Assembly (NCBI GenBank): GCA_965230495.1
Contig: OZ246004.1
Span: 3,286,001-3,350,000, forward strand
Source of the DNA: JACJYM01 sp965230495
Lineage (GTDB): Bacteria; Bacteroidota; Bacteroidia; Chitinophagales; Saprospiraceae
DNA: 64,000 bases
Reading direction: 5' to 3'
Part shown: positions 63,501 to 64,000 of the stretch, in pieces
Position numbering within the stretch: position 1 is the first letter of the stretch
Layout of the letters: each line of letters begins with the position of its first letter
Notes under the pieces: model-generated
Databases searched by the model: none
What the model was told of the DNA's origin: nothing
Seen by the model: the letters and a program-made list of their open reading frames with translations, nothing else
Made by a program: the position numbers and the translations under genes

Positions 63501-63994
63501 TACTGTTTTAATTTCTCTACAGGATAATCACCAGAAATGTTTAGGTTTAGAATAGGCATTTCCTCAGACATGGATAAATCAAAGACATTGGGCTCCACCT
63601 TTGCGTTGTTGAATGTAGGCCAATCTTCGTTTACAGTTTCAGCGTCAACTTGGTCTTTTACTTTTAATTTTGCAGACTCAACAGATATTTTCTCATCAAA
63701 TTCCACAATAATCATCCCATAGTCCTCTTGAGCGGTAGAGTTGATCTTTACTACATTACTCACCAATCCTAGTCTTTTCTCTAATGGGTTGATGATAAGC
63801 TTTTCAATATCTTCTGCCGTATTTCCAGGATAAACCGTACTAACGTATATCTTGGTTTCTTTTATTTCAGGAAAATTTTCTCTAGGCAGGCTAAAGTATG
63901 ATGAAATACCCATGAATAGGATTAAACTGAGCATTACATAAATGATGGTTTTATTATCAATGGCCCAAGAAGAAAACCAAAATTCCTTATTCAC
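60557..63994 (-). CDS. RND-family efflux permease (AcrB/MdtB-like)
   Basis: A 1145-residue inner-membrane pump with two repeats of six membrane helices and two large periplasmic domains (about 35-340 and 610-925). N-terminal signature: PRENFPEIKETKIYVSTVYPG. The proton-relay helix reads GMLVDNGIVVVENVYR, with one Asp followed by Asn where AcrB has two Asp. The second half has GIISLAGIVVNNGVVLLDY and RPVLLTAITTVLGLIPLA. It exports drugs or lipids with a membrane-fusion protein and outer-membrane channel, probably encoded upstream beyond the right edge. The gene is complete, starting 6 nt from the window end. Confidence 0.9.
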   Translation of the reverse strand: MNKEFWFSSWAIDNKTIIYVMLSLILFMGISSYFSLPRENFPEIKETKIYVSTVYPGNTAEDIEKLIINPLEKRLGLVSNVVKINSTAQEDYGMIIVEFDEKISVESAKLKVKDQVDAETVNEDWPTFNNAKVEPNVFDLSMSEEMPILNLNISGDYPVEKLKQYGEYLEDLIEVLPEIKQVDIRGAQEKEVEVAVDVYKMMAAKVSFQDVINAIQGGNMTMSAGSIKASGQRRAIRILGEVSTPSLLKDFVVKDLDGPVYLRDIAEISFEEEEKNTYAREFGHSVIMLDVKKRAGKNMVEAAQKIQAIVKETKENVFPQDLQVNITNDQSLRTINQVNDLVNNIIFGIILVIGVLMFFLGFRNALFVGFAIPMSMLMSFVIIETLGYTMNTMILFALIMGLGMLVDNGIVVVENVYRLMEEEGMSRIQAAKKGIGEIAFPIIISTATTIAAFIPLGLWPGTMGQFMIYFPITLSIVLGSSLFVAIFINSMMVSQFMQVGEKEIPNKRLLFLSVSLTILGLLFHMVGTKGLGNLLIFFAIMLWVYKYVLFPLSILFRKYVLYTLERLYEKFLKFALTKWRPYAFIIGAFTLLIMSFMMFGQSVASQRTKVEFFPDNKPNQVIVYIEYAQGTAIEKTNEITKAIEKRVYQVMNDNEYMDGDYNFLVESGVSQVGQGAGNPQTDSGSAAEMPHRGKITLSMREYKYRKGRDSELLRQKIQESLKGIYPGVAISVEKDVAGPPVGYPINIELEGKNYDQLIATAGEMRDFINSKNIPGIDELKIDVNKSKPALDVEIDREKAGELGLSVAQIGQQLRNSLFGVKANIYKEDGEDYDINVRFNEENRYNTNALFDQNIVFRNQMGQLKEIPISSVSSYKNTSGFSAIKHKNNKRIVTVYSGLAPGYTDAGAIVTQIQAEMESYNVPNGVRIDYTGQIEEQNKQMAFLMKAFFSGLGLIMLILVFQFNSVSKPAIIMTAIFLSLIGVFGGLVFTGAPFVIMMTMMGIISLAGIVVNNGVVLLDYIQLLLDRKKEELGLEEDRQLALNDVFEAVVKGGKARLRPVLLTAITTVLGLIPLAIGFNIDFFSLFSEFDPKIYMGGDNVIFWGPLAWTVIYGLIIATFLTLIIVPVIFWMIFRTKGWMRRRLSTI

Positions 63995-64000
63995 TTTTTT

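Overview
The window looks like a chromosomal stretch of a Bacteroidota bacterium, probably a marine cytophagian or saprospirian. Four things point there: low G+C; several promoters of the Bacteroidota type (TTG, about 20 nt, TAnnTTTG); secreted proteins with type IX secretion (T9SS) style C-termini, GEVED domains and leucine-rich repeats; and typical Bacteroidota housekeeping families (single-chain GlyRS, DUF4230, DUF3108, DUF2007, MerC-domain protein, long PurF form, A2M/PBP1C pair).

Layout. 1-6.5 kb: a secreted protein cut by the left edge, glutaryl-CoA-dehydrogenase-like enzyme, AI-2E-type exporter, two ExbD proteins without a local ExbB, a MerC-domain protein and a DUF2007 gene sharing a palindromic operator, and an LpxD-like acyltransferase. 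6.6-15 kb: a lipoprotein alpha-2-macroglobulin with an intact thioester motif, overlapping PBP1C. 15-22.5 kb: asparagine synthase, LpxH-type hydrolase, exonuclease III, glycyl-tRNA synthetase, tRNA-Phe and an Nfu iron-sulfur scaffold.

22.5-39 kb is the unusual part: twelve tightly packed minus-strand genes, apparently read from one promoter at 39024-39054. In transcription order they are an astacin-like protease, a PGRP-type amidase with a peptidoglycan-binding domain, a sugar-lactone-oxidase-like flavoprotein, a gluconate-dehydrogenase-subunit-3-like protein, a GMC oxidoreductase, a beta/gamma-crystallin protein, a membrane-anchored TIR-like protein, a coiled-coil membrane protein, a TIR protein, a patatin with an internal membrane hairpin, a small multispanning membrane protein, and a 1756-residue protein joining two alpha/beta hydrolases, an M17-N-like macro fold and a CHAT (caspase-like) protease. 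I read this as a multi-effector conflict or envelope-defence island; it does not match a named system that I recognise.

39-56 kb is mostly housekeeping: pheS-hisS, a fused UvrD-type helicase/Fe-S nuclease with a coiled-coil neighbour, a candidate small RNA with a strong terminator, gamma carbonic anhydrase, EamA transporter, SET protein, glycosyltransferase, rsmA, a flippase-like protein, DUF3108, DUF4230 and a PurF homologue. 56-64 kb holds T9SS-type secreted proteins, including one LRR gene broken by a one-base frameshift and an in-frame TGA, and a complete RND efflux pump gene at the right edge.

Several long ORFs start in a promoter or upstream-gene overlap, so I moved their starts to an inner ATG and say so in the entries. 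No statistics, alignments or database searches were run; domain calls rest on motifs read by eye.
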